In this document: positions 28,988 to 40,650 of the stretch, piece by piece
Position numbering within the stretch: the stretch's first letter is position 1
Layout: each line of letters starts with the position of its first letter
From: Phytophthora hibernalis
Lineage: Eukaryota > Oomycota > Peronosporomycetes > Peronosporales > Peronosporaceae
NCBI GenBank assembly: GCA_012656075.1
Contig: JAAKBF010000088.1
Location: forward strand, 62,001 to 126,000
DNA length: 64,000 nt
Direction of reading: 5' to 3'
Program-made: the position numbers and the translations under genes
The notes under the pieces: model-generated
Told to the model about the DNA's origin: nothing
Database searches by the model: none
What the model saw: the letters and a program-made list of their open reading frames with translations, nothing else

Positions 28988-29677
28988 CTTGATATGACGA
29001 TCATATCGAATATACCGGTATTTTACCTATTGTTTCATTGGCTAAAAGTGAGTGACGTTTGTAACTAAGCGACGCTTGTAACAGGGGAATACGGTACTGT
29101 ATTTATCAATTTTGGTCAAGAATATCGTTTTCTTTCAAAAATCAAAACAGTACCATAACATAAGAATATCATCGAGGATCCTTCAAAATATCAGACATAA
29201 AATGAAATACCGGTAAAGTTGCTAAACGCCGTCCCTGAAGTCCCAACAAAACCAGTGAAAAGTGACAGGTCTCATCGAAAACGCAAAGCACCAGTCTAGC
29301 TTGTCCACACATACGAGTTTGTCCCCGCCTGAGGATGCCAAGAAACGCAGGCCTCAAAATTGCGATAATAGTGAACTCGGCTTGAAACCCCTAACCCTTT
29401 TCTGGGCAATTGGTATAATTTCCCTGATAAAACTTCACCTTACCAAAATCCTCACTTGCTCAAAAGTTACCGCGGTATCAGCAGAACATCTTGATGTATT
29501 TTGTTTGAAGTTTTGAGAGCACTATCCACCGGTTACGACTTAACTAAAGTCAAATACCGATACAGTTTCTCCAAGTTCTGTTCTTTTTATAAACTGTTGT
29601 GGCGCTCAGGGGATATCTCCAAGCAATAATTACGAGAACTAACACGCATCTCAAGCTTGTTTTAGTCTCCATGCATG
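28988..29677. other. Gene-free region downstream of the CRN gene
   Basis: No gene seen. 29570-29677 is homologous to 46030-46125, i.e. CRN 3'-flanking sequence duplicated with the shard there. ACCGGTA palindromes occur at 29014 and 29209. Confidence 0.5.
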
Positions 29678-31640
29678 TCAGCTTCCTTCCAACTGTTCCG
29701 GGTTGAAGCAGCCAACCATCGCTAGAAACGTGTCAGGGTCTGGCGCACCGTGGAGTGTGAAATTCTTGCAAACACCGGCGTCAGAACCTACTATTACAAA
29801 CACGCGCTCCATGTCCATCAGCGATTCGTTTTTATCGATCTCTTCGTTCAGCCGGTCCAGTATTTTTTCTTGAACGTTATCTCGCTTTGAATCGTCACCT
29901 GAATATAAGCCAGGATTGTCTGCGGATCTCCACTTTCACTTCGGTACGCTGACACGTGGTCACTGCGTCAATGAAAGGGAAGAACGGGTAGCTGGGATAC
30001 CAGTAGGTGTCCTTTCCAAGTGTGGTCAAACAAGGGTAGCACGTTGCCTCATCTTCGCCACTGCAAATAACGTGGGGCACCCGTATTTCGATCTTCTCGT
30101 ATTTTGATCCTTCCCGCATCTTCAACACAATGGGTTTCTGTTTTGCGAATGCCCCATGGACTGCGTTGTGAAGCAATAGTTCGTATGCGACGCCATGGAA
30201 GCCAGCACCAACAGATTCTGCGTACTTGTAAACCTCTAACTGCTTGTCCGTGGCAACAATCCGCCCCAACTTGCTCAATACATATCCCGAATCCACAGAT
30301 AGTTTCCACCAACCACAGTCATAGTAGTGCTCTTCATTGTTGAAATCAGTGACGTAGTGAAGCCGAACTCGATCGACTTGGCTCTTGCTTTGCCCACCGT
30401 TGTAGCTGTACACCAGGTCAAACGCTTGGTTTTTACCCACTGTAGCGCAATCCTTCCGCACTCGTCTGCACGTTCCTTACAGAACTCGAGAAGACTCCCA
30501 CCACTGTAAAAGTACTGCTCCCTAACGAGTTTTGGCCAAGTGGATCTTTTAACAGCTTTGTCTTGCGTAAGCCAGTTTCGATCACCCAGTTAGTTAACTT
30601 CGCGTACTGCAGCAGGTCAGCATCGCGCCACGCCGGCAAAACCGCAACGCGTGAATTGTCATCATCTTTCGCATCGAACTGGCACGACGTTGCAAGGAAA
30701 TGGAAGGGCTGGAGATATTCGTTAACGCTCACCTCTGCTTGATTAAACCGTCAACAAGAACAGTTGCACCTCTAGCTTCGCGACGGATGTCCAAGATATC
30801 AGTCGATGAGAGATTCGTTAGTCGTGCGTACGATCCTTGGCCGTAAAAAACACCACCGCGTTCTTAAGTTCGCTTTGATTCAAGCGACGTATGACAAGCA
30901 CCTTCATCTTCTTGATGCACGCCAGGTAGAACGCAATAAGCATAAGAAAGCAGGACTCTCCGACACCCGGTGAGCCAACTATCACAACGCGATCCGTGCG
31001 TATGGTCAACAAAAATTTCTTGATCACCTCCCAGAACACCACTTCTTCCATCCGAACGAAATAGTACGGGGAATTCACCGAATCCCTTCCAAAATTCGTG
31101 TAATTCAGGTGTCTCAACAATCGGCCGAGCAGTGGGCTGCTTCGTAAACAGACTGTCGAGTTGAAAATCTTCTTCATTCACGGACAGGTTTATGAAGTCG
31201 GTCAGGGTCATGGTTTTCAATTTCTTCTCGGTCGCAACAAGTTCATCATCTGCTGGCCGCTTTGATCCGACATCCGAGGGCGGAACCTCCACCAGCACGT
31301 GAACGGGGGTCGTTTTAGCCATAACATGCTCCTTCGTGGCTTGTAACCACACATCTTTCTCCGACAAAACAACAAGGTTAAGTGGTGCTCCCGCAACGTC
31401 CAACGGCGTCAAGCCATCTGTGTCCTCCACACCCTTCTTCACATCTGCCTCCGTTAGCCACCCGCCGTCCGCCTTCTTCGCCAGGAAGAGCTGCAGGTCC
31501 GGCGAAGGAACGGTGATTTTTCCATCGCTCTGTTCCTTGATTGCATTCTTCAACACAGAAACCTTCTTGCCATCGTCGATCGTCACGTCAAACGTGCCCG
31601 CCTGACCTATGATCGCACACTCCAGTGAGATTTCAACCAT
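29678..31640 (-). pseudogene. Crinkler (CRN) effector-type protein, broken by several frameshifts
   Basis: The start at 31640 opens a ubiquitin-like CRN N-domain with Leu-Gln-Leu-Phe-Leu-Ala-Lys around residues 49-55, the translocation motif region of oomycete CRNs. A typical DWL-like segment follows. Then comes a P-loop NTPase domain (about 31080-30830): Gly-Ser-Pro-Gly-Val-Gly-Glu-Ser, where the Walker A Lys is replaced by Glu. The C-terminal domain runs to a CRN-like Pro-Asp-Pro-Asp-Thr-Phe-Leu end, stopping at 29678-29680. Frame changes occur near 31068-31071 (GGGG), 30842-30850 (A run), about 30745, about 30530, about 30440 and about 29865. Some may be sequence error, but the number suggests real decay. 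CRNs are host-targeted or nuclear proteins of oomycetes. Confidence 0.75.
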
Positions 31641-32027
31641 TCTTGTAAATTCTGGAATGAAGGAGACATTTTGTAATCGTACTTAAGACGAAACAATTCG
31701 AAGTTCGAAGAACTGTGCTAACTTTTTCGTTACCGGTACCGGTAGCCCTAGAAAGTTTTATTGACATCCGGCAACATGACACTAAAGGTGCCAATGTTGC
31801 CCAACAAGCAACATTATCTAAATCGTGTTGCCACATGAGGACGTGTCGGTAGTACTAAAGCATTTGTACTAATATGAGTGGTTTTAGCACGACTAATAAT
31901 GATATTTTTACACTTTCAAGTAGCGATCGTTAGTACAGTAGTGCTATTCATGCATTATCAGTTCTATTACCGTATTGTGAAAGTCATGCAGGATGTCCTA
32001 TTTTTTCAAATCAAACGATTTACCGCG
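31641..32027. other. Upstream region of the CRN pseudogene
   Basis: No gene. TTACCGGTACCGGTAG at 31730-31745 repeats the ACCGGTA palindrome. Confidence 0.4.
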
Positions 32028-34120
32028 TTAACCCTTTCAATACCAGCCAAATTGAGCAGGCTTGTAGGTCCGCTGCGGACCCGTAACTCGAATTGTGATT
32101 GCCGTTGATTGGTCGAAAGTCGGCAACCGTGGATTTGGTGTAGGGCTCACCAAATGAACAGGTCCGCAGCGGACCCATAACTTTCATAGTACCGTGAAGA
32201 CCAGAATAGTTTGGCTTTCGGTGGTTGCGCTTTTTGCTGCACAAGCTGTGCAGCAAAACTCAAATACATTGCTTTCGCCGTGCAGCACGACGATGAACAT
32301 ATATGAGCTACTGAACGACGACGACGAATGGGAATTCGAGGACGACTCGGACGTGGACGACGAGGAGGAGGAGGGCGGTGTGAACGACACTGCGAATGCA
32401 GAAGAAGAGGAGGACTCAGAAGCGTCCGATAGTGACGCTGCGTCAGCGATCCCGGTGGCTCACCGCAGACTGACTGGAAACGCCTACGTAGACGGAACAA
32501 TTGGTGAGAGCGGGCTTCATATTATTCGCGATGTAGCAGTCAAACTAGCATACAAGGAGCGCGGTGAGCTAAGAGTGTTCTCTATCTTTTTCACCCGTGA
32601 ATTTCGTGACACCTTGCAGAGCTGGACGAACGAAATGCTCAAAGAGAAGGGAAAGCTTGAGGCTACGGTGCTCGAGATCGATGCTTATATTGGATTAGAA
32701 ATTGCTATGAGTATCATCCCGCTCACTGAGATCAAAGATCTTTGGTCCCAAAAGCTTTTCCTAGGTCAACCGGACTTCACCAACACGATGCCTCGAAATC
32801 GCTTTGAAAGCATTCGAGCGCGATTCCAGGTACATGCGCCAGGAAGCGTGCCCGTCTTGCGTCGAGAGCAAAATCCACTGTGGCACAGCCGACGATTGCT
32901 GGCTCAGGTGCAGCCGAAATTTGCAGCAATTGCTGTGCCTGTGGGTGCGATAAGCCTGGACGAGATCACTGTGCGAACAAAGGCTCGTACGGGGGCGAAG
33001 AGATATCTGCCATCTAAGCCAGATAAGTATGGCGTCCGCTTTTACGGCGTAGTCGACTGGGAGAGTTTGTATGCATACTCAGTTTGGGACAACGGATCCG
33101 GAAATCGGACCCACGGAGCGCTACGTCGACGTGTTTTCGGCGCTCCGCACGGCTTTATTTAGAACACTAGAACGGACCGACATCCCGATGAAGCGAAAGG
33201 ATGCCAGCGCCTTGTGGGTCGCGATGTGCGGCCACCTGACAAAGACGTTCCCAGCTCCAAGTGCTCGCCGACTGCTTGTGTGTGATAATTTTTATACGAG
33301 GCACAATCTGGCTAAAACGTTGCTCGCGTTTACCGACGGCGAGATGAAGCTAGGAACAGTCAGAATATCGCTGCAGGGCAAGTGGATCAGCTCCGAGCTC
33401 GATAGTGCAAAGGAACGAATGAACAATGCTCCGCGTGGGTCCTGGGAACTAGTTGCAGCTATTGATGTGCCGACGGGCTGGGAGAAACTTCAAGAATCGC
33501 ACAAACGCGCTCAGAAAAAGCTGTCGCCGCAGCTTCAGACAGATTATACCCCACCGATTACAATTGCGGTCAATGCTGGATATGTCGTATTCCGCGATAA
33601 ACTTACAGTGATTTTCTATACGAACGATCTTGCTGGAACGCCGTCGCAGCGTGTCCTTCAGGGAGATTCTCCAGAAGCCATTTGGTTATGTCATGGCCTT
33701 GCTCCGTTGCGACGTTGGACGGGAGATGAAGTATTGCACCGAAAAACCTTTCAAGTGCCTGCCCTTGTAGTGGCCTACAACATTTTCATGAATGGGGTGG
33801 ACAGAGTGGATCAGTTGAGGAGCACCAATCCATTCGACGAAAAGAGAAGCGATTATCAATGAGTATCCTTACATGGGCGATAGATTTAACGCTTTTGCGC
33901 TCTTCCGAAAAGTTGCAGGACCTCACGCGTCACACGTCACGCTGCGAGAATTGAAACGGCGTATTGCAGAAAAGTTGACCTCAGTTCAGCGCGTACGACA
34001 GGAGAAAGCGCGCCGGGTGCAACCTGCACCAACAATGTCACTGAACGAAGTGTTAGGAGCCGATGACAGCTTGCACGCAATTACGCCAAACTCTAGGCAC
34101 AACTCAACGGGGAAACTCAC
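32028..34120 (+). mobile_element. piggyBac-like element, copy 1 (left end present, right end lost)
   Basis: The left end reads TTAA then CCCTTTCAATACCAGCC (32028-32048), a TTAA target plus terminal repeat, with subterminal palindromes GGTCCGCTGCGGACC (32067) and GGTCCGCAGCGGACC (32161). A transposase follows. The right end is replaced by Ty3/gypsy sequence at about 34130. Confidence 0.8.
32293..34118 (+). pseudogene. piggyBac-like transposase (two frame breaks)
   Basis: About 600 residues. The acidic N-terminus has Asp/Glu runs. The DDE_Tnp_1_7 core is well preserved: Ser-Leu-Asp-Glu (first Asp, ~32957), Leu-Val-Cys-Asp-Asn-Phe-Tyr (second Asp, ~33283), and Asn-Gly-Val-Asp-Arg-Val-Asp-Gln (third Asp, ~33797). 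Frames change near 33100 and near 33850. The C-terminal Asn-Ala-Phe-Ala-Leu-Phe-Arg-Lys block continues at 33885. All three catalytic Asp positions are present, so the copy may have been active recently. Start at 32293 follows a short leader. Confidence 0.8.
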
Positions 34121-34222
34121 ACGTTACTTGTGCTCACTAAGAGGCTTCTCGAAGAAGGTGCACAGGTTGCCACCGGGGATTTCACGTTCCGTGCTTCACA
34201 GCATTTCATTATCGAGACGCTC

Positions 34223-34681
34223 TTACGTCACGTCAGCGCTCCTCACGAGGATCTGATAGAAGCCGTCGGTCAGATCGATCGCGCTGTAGATGACGCTGCC
34301 CGACATGGAATCCAACACCATGTCCTTTCTCGGGATCGGTGTCTTAGCTGGGATGGTGGCGTCGTTCAGCTTGTTGAACGCGTGAACAATGCGCCACCGG
34401 CCGGTCGCCTTCTTCACACAGAAGGTAAGGCTCGAGTGGGGTGAAGTGCTCTCGCGCACGTGGCCTGCTTTGCGACGGCCTTCGAAGAACTCATCGATCG
34501 CCTGCACTTGGTCCCGCGGCAGTGGCCACTGCCGTGTAACGCAGTACTTCGCGCCGGGCACGAAATCGATCTCATGTTGGACACCTCGATCCGCAGGCAG
34601 CTCTGCTGGAATTTTGTCGGGAAAGACGTCTTCGTACTCGCGCGCGAGCGAGTACACAGGGTTGCCGCACGCTTGAAGCAC
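34223..34681 (-). pseudogene. Ty3/gypsy reverse transcriptase, N-terminal part
   Basis: 152 codons open. Characteristic order: Tyr-Glu-Asp-Val-Phe-Pro-Asp-Lys-Ile-Pro, His-Glu-Ile-Asp, Phe-Cys-Val-Lys-Lys-Ala-Thr-Gly-x-Trp-Arg, Pro-Ile-Pro-Arg-Lys-Asp, Ile-Asp-Leu-Thr-Asp-Gly-Phe-Tyr-Gln-Ile. That last block is RT motif A with its catalytic Asp. The Tyr-x-Asp-Asp motif lies beyond the break and is absent. Confidence 0.85.
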
Positions 34682-35499
34682 TTCCCATGCTTGCGCGACG
34701 AATCGCTCCTCACGGCTGACTTGGGTTCAGCGGCTTTCGGCCGCGACGGTGTTGCAGTCTCACTGACTGTATTAATGTCGACAGCGGAGAGTCGGCACTC
34801 GTGAGCAGACATACTCGCTCGATGTCGCCCGACTTCATGTCGCGAAGGAAGCGCTTCCAGGAAAGGCCTGGAAGCTGCGTGATGGCATTTGCGTCGCAAG
34901 GTGGGTTCGCCACTTCGACTGTTCGTACTCGGTTGGGGGAACCGTCCGACTACTCTTCCACGCTGATCAGCTCGGTAGGCGGAGAGAGCTCTGTGTCCCA
35001 GAACGCTTCCGCAGTCGTCGTCGTTGTCGTGACTTCCGGCGCTTGGACTTCCTCAGTTGCCTCGATGTATCGCTCGAGGCGAAGTCGCGTCGTCACTGGA
35101 CGAGGATTCACTTGCTGACGATTCACCCTCCTCTAGGCGTGGGAGCTCGTTTTTGACCACGCCGGTATCGCGCATGTGTGGGTCCTGCGTGAGTACGTCA
35201 TTTTGTACGGGAGCCGCTGCTCTACCGCGTTGTTCACATGCGGGAGCCGCTGCTCGCCCGCCTCAACCTTAGACGGGAGCCGCTGCTCGACCGTCTCGTT
35301 CGTCGTACTCTCGCGCGCTCGCGAGAGGCTGTGGTTTTCTGACTCCGCGACGGATGTCGCACACACCAGACAGTGAGGACCATTGCTCGCTCGTAGTAGG
35401 GGTGGTGTCGTGGTAGATCTGTCCACGACGGAGACATGGGGCGTCGGGGCGACGAGGAGGTGAGTGAACACCTCGCTAACGTCAAACCCAACCCGACGC

Positions 35500-35860
35500 C
35501 GAACCGATCGGCCTAACCAGTTGATCTCTGGTTAGTAGCGGACAAGCCACGGCATTCCGAGGATGCAGTCCAACGCATAGTTCATCTCGATTACCAGGAA
35601 GTCATCATTGCTGCGGAACCCGTCGAATGTGTACGGAAGAGTAACAGCTCGACGAGGAGCGCGGTGTGGCTTGCCGTCAGCTAGCTTGACGACGATCTCG
35701 CCCAATCCTTCGCGTACTCGCACATGCGGAGGAAGGAGCGAGGGGCAGTTCGCACGAATGAAGTTGTTCGTGGCTCCGGAGTCAAGCAGCGCGTGGAGCA
35801 GCGCTCCGCGCCGGCAACATGAAGACTAACGAGGATCAGCCTGTTGTCGCCCGACGTGGT
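35500..35860 (-). pseudogene. Ty3/gypsy retropepsin (aspartic protease) region
   Basis: Minus-strand frames give a Leu-Asp-Ser-Gly-Ala-Thr-Asn-Asn-Phe active-site region at about 35790-35765. They continue Val-Val-Lys-Leu-Ala-Asp-Gly-Lys and Cys-Ile-Leu-Gly-Met-Pro-Trp-Leu. This is the standard gypsy protease layout. Frames are interrupted. Confidence 0.7.
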
Positions 35861-36039
35861 GGTGGCATTGAAGTGTGCATGTAGCACGGGGAGCTACGAG
35901 TACCGGTTGTAACCGGGGACCGGGGCCTCCATTCCAGCCAGTAGGGCGCTCCGCACCTACTGGACTCGGCCGTTTTGGTGGGCGACCGAGAAGTTGTTAT
36001 AGGGATGTCCGATGGCCTCAACGCTCGCTTGAACAGGAT

Positions 36040-36995
36040 CCGGTGCTCGACACACTGCTGCACGGTTATCTGACTTGCCACAACGGAAGCACGTCAGCTG
36101 ACGACCACCGTTGTTGCTGCCATGGGAGCGTCGAGAAGTCGAAGTAAAGTTGACCTCGACTCCGCCTCAATATCGTCAATCTCCATAGGCTCGGGCCCGA
36201 TACCCGAGCTTCGGCGTCAGCGCCCGCGCATATGAAGATGCGACCGTGTAGTACTCGCGCAGCGCGAGTGCGAAGGCAGCTTCGATGGTCTTCGGCTCTG
36301 CTCGCGTGAGGCAGTATTGCGTCATACCCTCACGCATTCAGAAGATGAAGACATGAGCTTGAGACGGCACGTCGACAGGATTCGTTATGATACACGAAAT
36401 CAAGTGGCGTGTCTTCTGGACATAGTCGCGAATCAACATTTTCCCTTGTCGGAGCGCGAAGAAGCTCGCGCGCATCCGGGACCCATCTTGCGGGGGCTCG
36501 AACGCAAGACGCAAGTCACGCTGGATAGCGTCCAGAGTCGGGAACGCAGCAGCGTCGACTACGAGTCGACCAAGCGCCCACTCTTTGGTTTTGCCGGCCA
36601 CTCGCGACAGCAAGAAGCTCACCTTCGCTGACTCGGCCTCGAGCAGTCTCGAGGCAATCGCAATGTCGATCTCTCGAAACCAGCGATTCAGCGGGAGGCG
36701 ATCTTGTCCGACTCCAGTATACGCGGGCGTCTCGATCTTGATGACATCTCCCTTCGTGGAGCGCGAGGAGTCTGTACCCGCCGTTTTGCTTCGGCGAGCT
36801 CGCGTTCCATGAACTCTTGGGCAGCTTGACGCTGCGATTCTGCGGTCGCCAAACTCAGCAGCGTGGCGACGACGGCCTCGCGGTCACATCGGCGAGGCGA
36901 CGGAGAGCTTCCCACTCAATCCGCGTGAGGTGGGGAAAGCTTCCATGCTCCAGGGTTACCCCCATGCGATCAGGCTCCAATACTTGACTCATCTT
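36040..36995 (-). pseudogene. Ty3/gypsy gag with an altered zinc knuckle
   Basis: Gag starts near 36995 (Met-Ser-Gln-Val-Leu-Glu-Pro). The capsid-like retrotransposon gag segment lies at 36338-36622: Trp-Ala-Leu-Gly-Arg-Leu, then Arg-Asp-Leu-Arg-Leu-Ala-Phe-Glu. A CCHC-type knuckle at about 36048-36092 reads C-x2-C-x4-N-x4-C, with Asn where His is expected. Frames are broken between the segments. Confidence 0.7.
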
Positions 36996-37500
36996 GATCT
37001 TGGTCGTTGGAAGGACTACAAAGTGCTACCAGGTATAACGGGCCAGGTGTGTCCGTTATCTAGCTTACACTATAGATGCGAGGAAGCGTCGAAAGACTCA
37101 GAAGACTGAGTCGTTGTATGGGCTTTGTGGCAAATTAAACTCTGATTTAGGTGAAGGCCCGTCGGGGCCACTCAAATGCTAACTGTCATCCGATTGGCTG
37201 AAATGGCTCTCCACTTTCAACCAATCAAAAATGACAACGAAGCACACGCTAGTCGTGTCTTCGTATCTACTTTCAATATCAACCTATATAGATCTACCTA
37301 CATATGTAACTACAGACTAGCACGTTACATACATTCAAAATATTTATATCCAATCAAAGGTGAATAAAGTGAGGTTATCTCACGCGGTACTCCCGTTTAA
37401 GTTAAGGGGGTCGCGAACTAAAACTTATCGGGAACCAAGTTCCTGAGTCTTAGAGGTTCTGAATATTTATCAGAACCCTGGTTCCAATTGTAGGCGTGCT

Positions 37501-40500
37501 TTGAAGGAGCAGATGGGGTGTGGCGACACTTGCCGATTGAAGGTATACGATGGCATATTGTTTCGCAAATCTCCTTTTACAAACTTATCTCTAGTGATCT
37601 ACGACGAGGAACACACTGCAAAGTGCCCAAGCTCTGTTCCTGGTACACCGGCGCCTACGTTTACTGGCTCGCCGTTACCAGATCCTTCTGCTCCCCTGAT
37701 GCCAATACATGGACTTCTACGGGTACGTCGGCGCCAACTCCAACTGGAACATCTACAACTACTAATACGCTGTCGTGTATGCTTGCAGGTTCACCGACAC
37801 CAGCGCCTCCTGCTACCCCGATGTCAACTCCAACTGGTACATGGAGTTCTACTGATACGCCAGCGTCTACTGCATCGGCTACGCCTACGGCCCGTTCTCC
37901 TACTCACACATTGTCGACGCGTGCTCGTGCTAGTACACAATCCCGCGCTCCGGCCAAAGCGTCGACTAAGTCCAAGAAACGTTATCAGTCTCCTGTTAAA
38001 GGCACCGACACAGTGCTGGCCAAGTCACCAGCGAAGTCTTGGACCAGGGCTCGAACCAAGTCTGGGACTGGCTCACAACCCAAGTCGCCGGCAAACCTTC
38101 GCTCCGAGCCTCCCGCCAAAGCCCCAGCAAAAAGCATCGTACACCTTCAAAGAGGTTGGCGAGAAAATTGACAGATGCTACCCCTTCTCCGAGACCACCC
38201 CGTCGAGCCGTTACGTCGGATACATCTCGTCAAAGGTTGGTACATGTAACAGCCGAGTCGGTCGACATATCGAATGGGGACGATCGAATAGGATCGGGGG
38301 ACGACGAAGGGTTCTTCGTGGACGATGACGAAGATAGTGACGTTGAAGCGACCAGCGAGAGCTCCGTCAGTGAAGATGAAGCAACCAGTGACGAGGAAGA
38401 TGCTGTAGATCTATCAGCTGGAACGGCGTTCGACCTAATGAGCAAAGAACAAGTGAGTCAGCACGCGAAGACTGGATGGACAGCCTACTTTGAAGAACAG
38501 AGTAAGTCGTATTTGGTTCTGTACAGTATAACACAGACGTTGACCTTACTGCTGTCCTATATCTACCACTAACAATGGGTTTTATATTTGCTCAGGTAAC
38601 TCGCTTCGAATTCCAGCCGCGGAGCTTACCAACTGCACTGCTGTCCCAACGGATCTTGCTCGATCCCTAGGAAGCAACGTAGAGGGGGCTATTCTTTCCG
38701 TTTCAACCAAAGAAGATGTGGGTAACAATTGCCAACGAGTCAAATCGATACCAGCCCCAGTTTCGTTCCCAGGCTGCAGAAGAGATCATGGCTCGTCAAC
38801 GTCGGCTAAAACAGAGACGCCCAGAATACAAGATGAAGACGCTACAGCAAGTGCAGAAAGAGCTCAACGCGCTCAAGGCCATCCAGCATCACGAAGTCGT
38901 CAACTTTATCGGTCTTCTTTGCGCAAGAACACTCTGTCCACACAAAGAGAAACAAGCAAAGCACTGGGCAGTGGATGCTCAAGGAGCAGTGCCAAAAGGG
39001 ACGTTTGGTCGCTATATGGCAAGGAGATGTTTTGAGGAGCTCGTGTGCTTCCTTCACTTCAGCGATAACAGTGACGCAGCCGCAATGAAGTACAAGACCT
39101 GGAAAGTCAAGCCAATAGCTGATACAATCAACGAGACGTTCAAACTTGGGATGACCGTGGGCTTCGAGCATCGCCTTCGACGAAGGCATGATACCAATGA
39201 GGAGCAAGTTCAACCCGATGCGCCAGTACCTTCGAGGTAAACCACATCCATGAGGCACAAAATGCTTCCTGACGGGTGGTGCAGACAGTGGCTACTGTTA
39301 CATGTATGGTTGCGATGGACTGCATTGTACCAGGATATGATATAATACTGTGTAGAGCTAAGATTTATCAAGGCCGACTTACAAGTGAGAGCGCTGATCT
39401 GAACCAAGGCCCCAATGATGCTGCGCAACGTTGAACAGGTCCTTCAAGGGCTACGAAGAAAGTCTCATCATCACTGACCGGTTCTATTCGAGCGTCCTAC
39501 TCTCGTCTATCCTACTGCAGCGAGGACTTTACCACGTAGGCACTATTCAAACTAACAGGCGTGGCTACTGCAAGACGATCCCATATAAGCAGGCAAAACA
39601 CCCGAAGAGGATGGCAAGAGGATCGTATCGCATCACACAGTTGAAGTTGGAGCCGAGCATGATAGCTGTGTCTTGGATGAACAACCGCCTGGTGCACTTC
39701 ATGTAGTACTTACGCAGCGACACTTGGCCGACGTGCAGGTGCGACCATTGTTTAAGTCCCAGCCCCCAGCTCATTAAGGACTATCAAGATGGCATGGGCG
39801 GTGCTGACATACCCGACCAGTTGCGCTTACAGAGGTATTCAATTCAGGTATGATCATCTTTAGTTGTCCTGTATTATTCTGAAAAGTTTTATCTGGCTAA
39901 CGTGTGTTATTCTTTTTACTACAGGGTGCTATGAAAATGAGGAAGTATTACCATACGATCTTCCTCGGAATCGTCGATATGACGTTGGTCAACGCCTACA
40001 TCATATATCGCCGTGTGCGTCCTGGTAAAACGCCATGTAAAGCCCCACCGACTCACGAAGATTTCATGAGACTTATGCAGGCGACGCTACCCTACGTCGG
40101 CGAAGCTGACTTTGAAGGTGATCTGTCAATTGAAGCACTAGTTTCAAGTTACGATACACGCTGCCAGCACGCCACACGCTCAAGCAGGTTGATGGCTACC
40201 GGACGACGAAAGGGAAGAACGGAAACGACTCTCAAAAGCGACGCCAATACGGATGCAAGGTGTGCTCACTGCTTCGACCAGGCAATAATCCGTCGGAGAC
40301 AACTTTCTACTGCGTCGAATGTTCTGAGACGAGGGCACGAGGCGAGCCAGACGACAGCACCAACGCGAAAGGGAAGATCTATCTGTGCCAGAAAGTGCGC
40401 CAGCATGATTTCAACGGATCTACAAATTCAGCTACCTGCAGCCAAATTTGGCACGATCTGTGGAGTGGAGGTGCCAGCACGCCTCCCGGCTTGAAGGCGA

Positions 40501-40650
40501 TCCGACTGCGTGCACCCTGCGGTGCTCGCTCTCGACGTGGTGATGCAGAGAATGCCAGTGTCGAAGAAGACGAGTGTGATGAAAGCTCGGCAGCAGAGTC
40601 GAGCAGGAGTAGCAGTGATAGTGGCATTTTATGGACGGCGTGCATTTAGA
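37501..40650 (+). pseudogene. piggyBac-like transposase, copy 2 (5'-truncated, several breaks)
   Basis: The first ~1.1 kb (37526-38629) is a low-complexity Ser/Thr/Pro/Lys region followed by an acidic stretch. It is repeated inverted at 56263-57372. The conserved DDE domain follows: Phe-Gly-Arg-Tyr-Met-Ala-Arg-Arg-Cys-Phe-Glu-Glu-Leu at ~39005, Phe-Asp-Glu-Gly-Met-Ile-Pro (first Asp) at ~39176, an Ile-Thr-Asp-Arg-Phe-Tyr-Ser-Ser block (second Asp) at ~39470, and Asp-Gly-Met-Gly-Gly-Ala-Asp (third Asp) at ~39788. It ends with a Cys-rich ribbon (Cys-x2-Cys...Cys-x2-Cys) at ~40250-40320. One intron-like gap lies near 38503-38596 and another near 39849-39924. At least four frame changes and stops. 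Confidence 0.75.

Larger units (their letters stand above)
34140..37495 (-). mobile_element. Truncated Ty3/gypsy retrotransposon (5' LTR, gag, protease, partial RT)
   Basis: On the minus strand the order is LTR-like promoter (37040-37495), gag, zinc knuckle, aspartic protease, reverse transcriptase, and then an abrupt end inside RT at about 34230. RNase H, integrase and the 3' LTR are missing. Downstream of the LTR the sequence TGGTAGCACTTTG (about 37027-37015) could be a tRNA primer site. The truncated end abuts piggyBac copy 1. Confidence 0.8.

Noticed and set aside
37501..38328. 275-codon alternative + frame
   Set aside because: Overlaps the piggyBac N-terminal region in another frame. 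The frame shared with the inverted copy and with the acidic stretch is the better choice.
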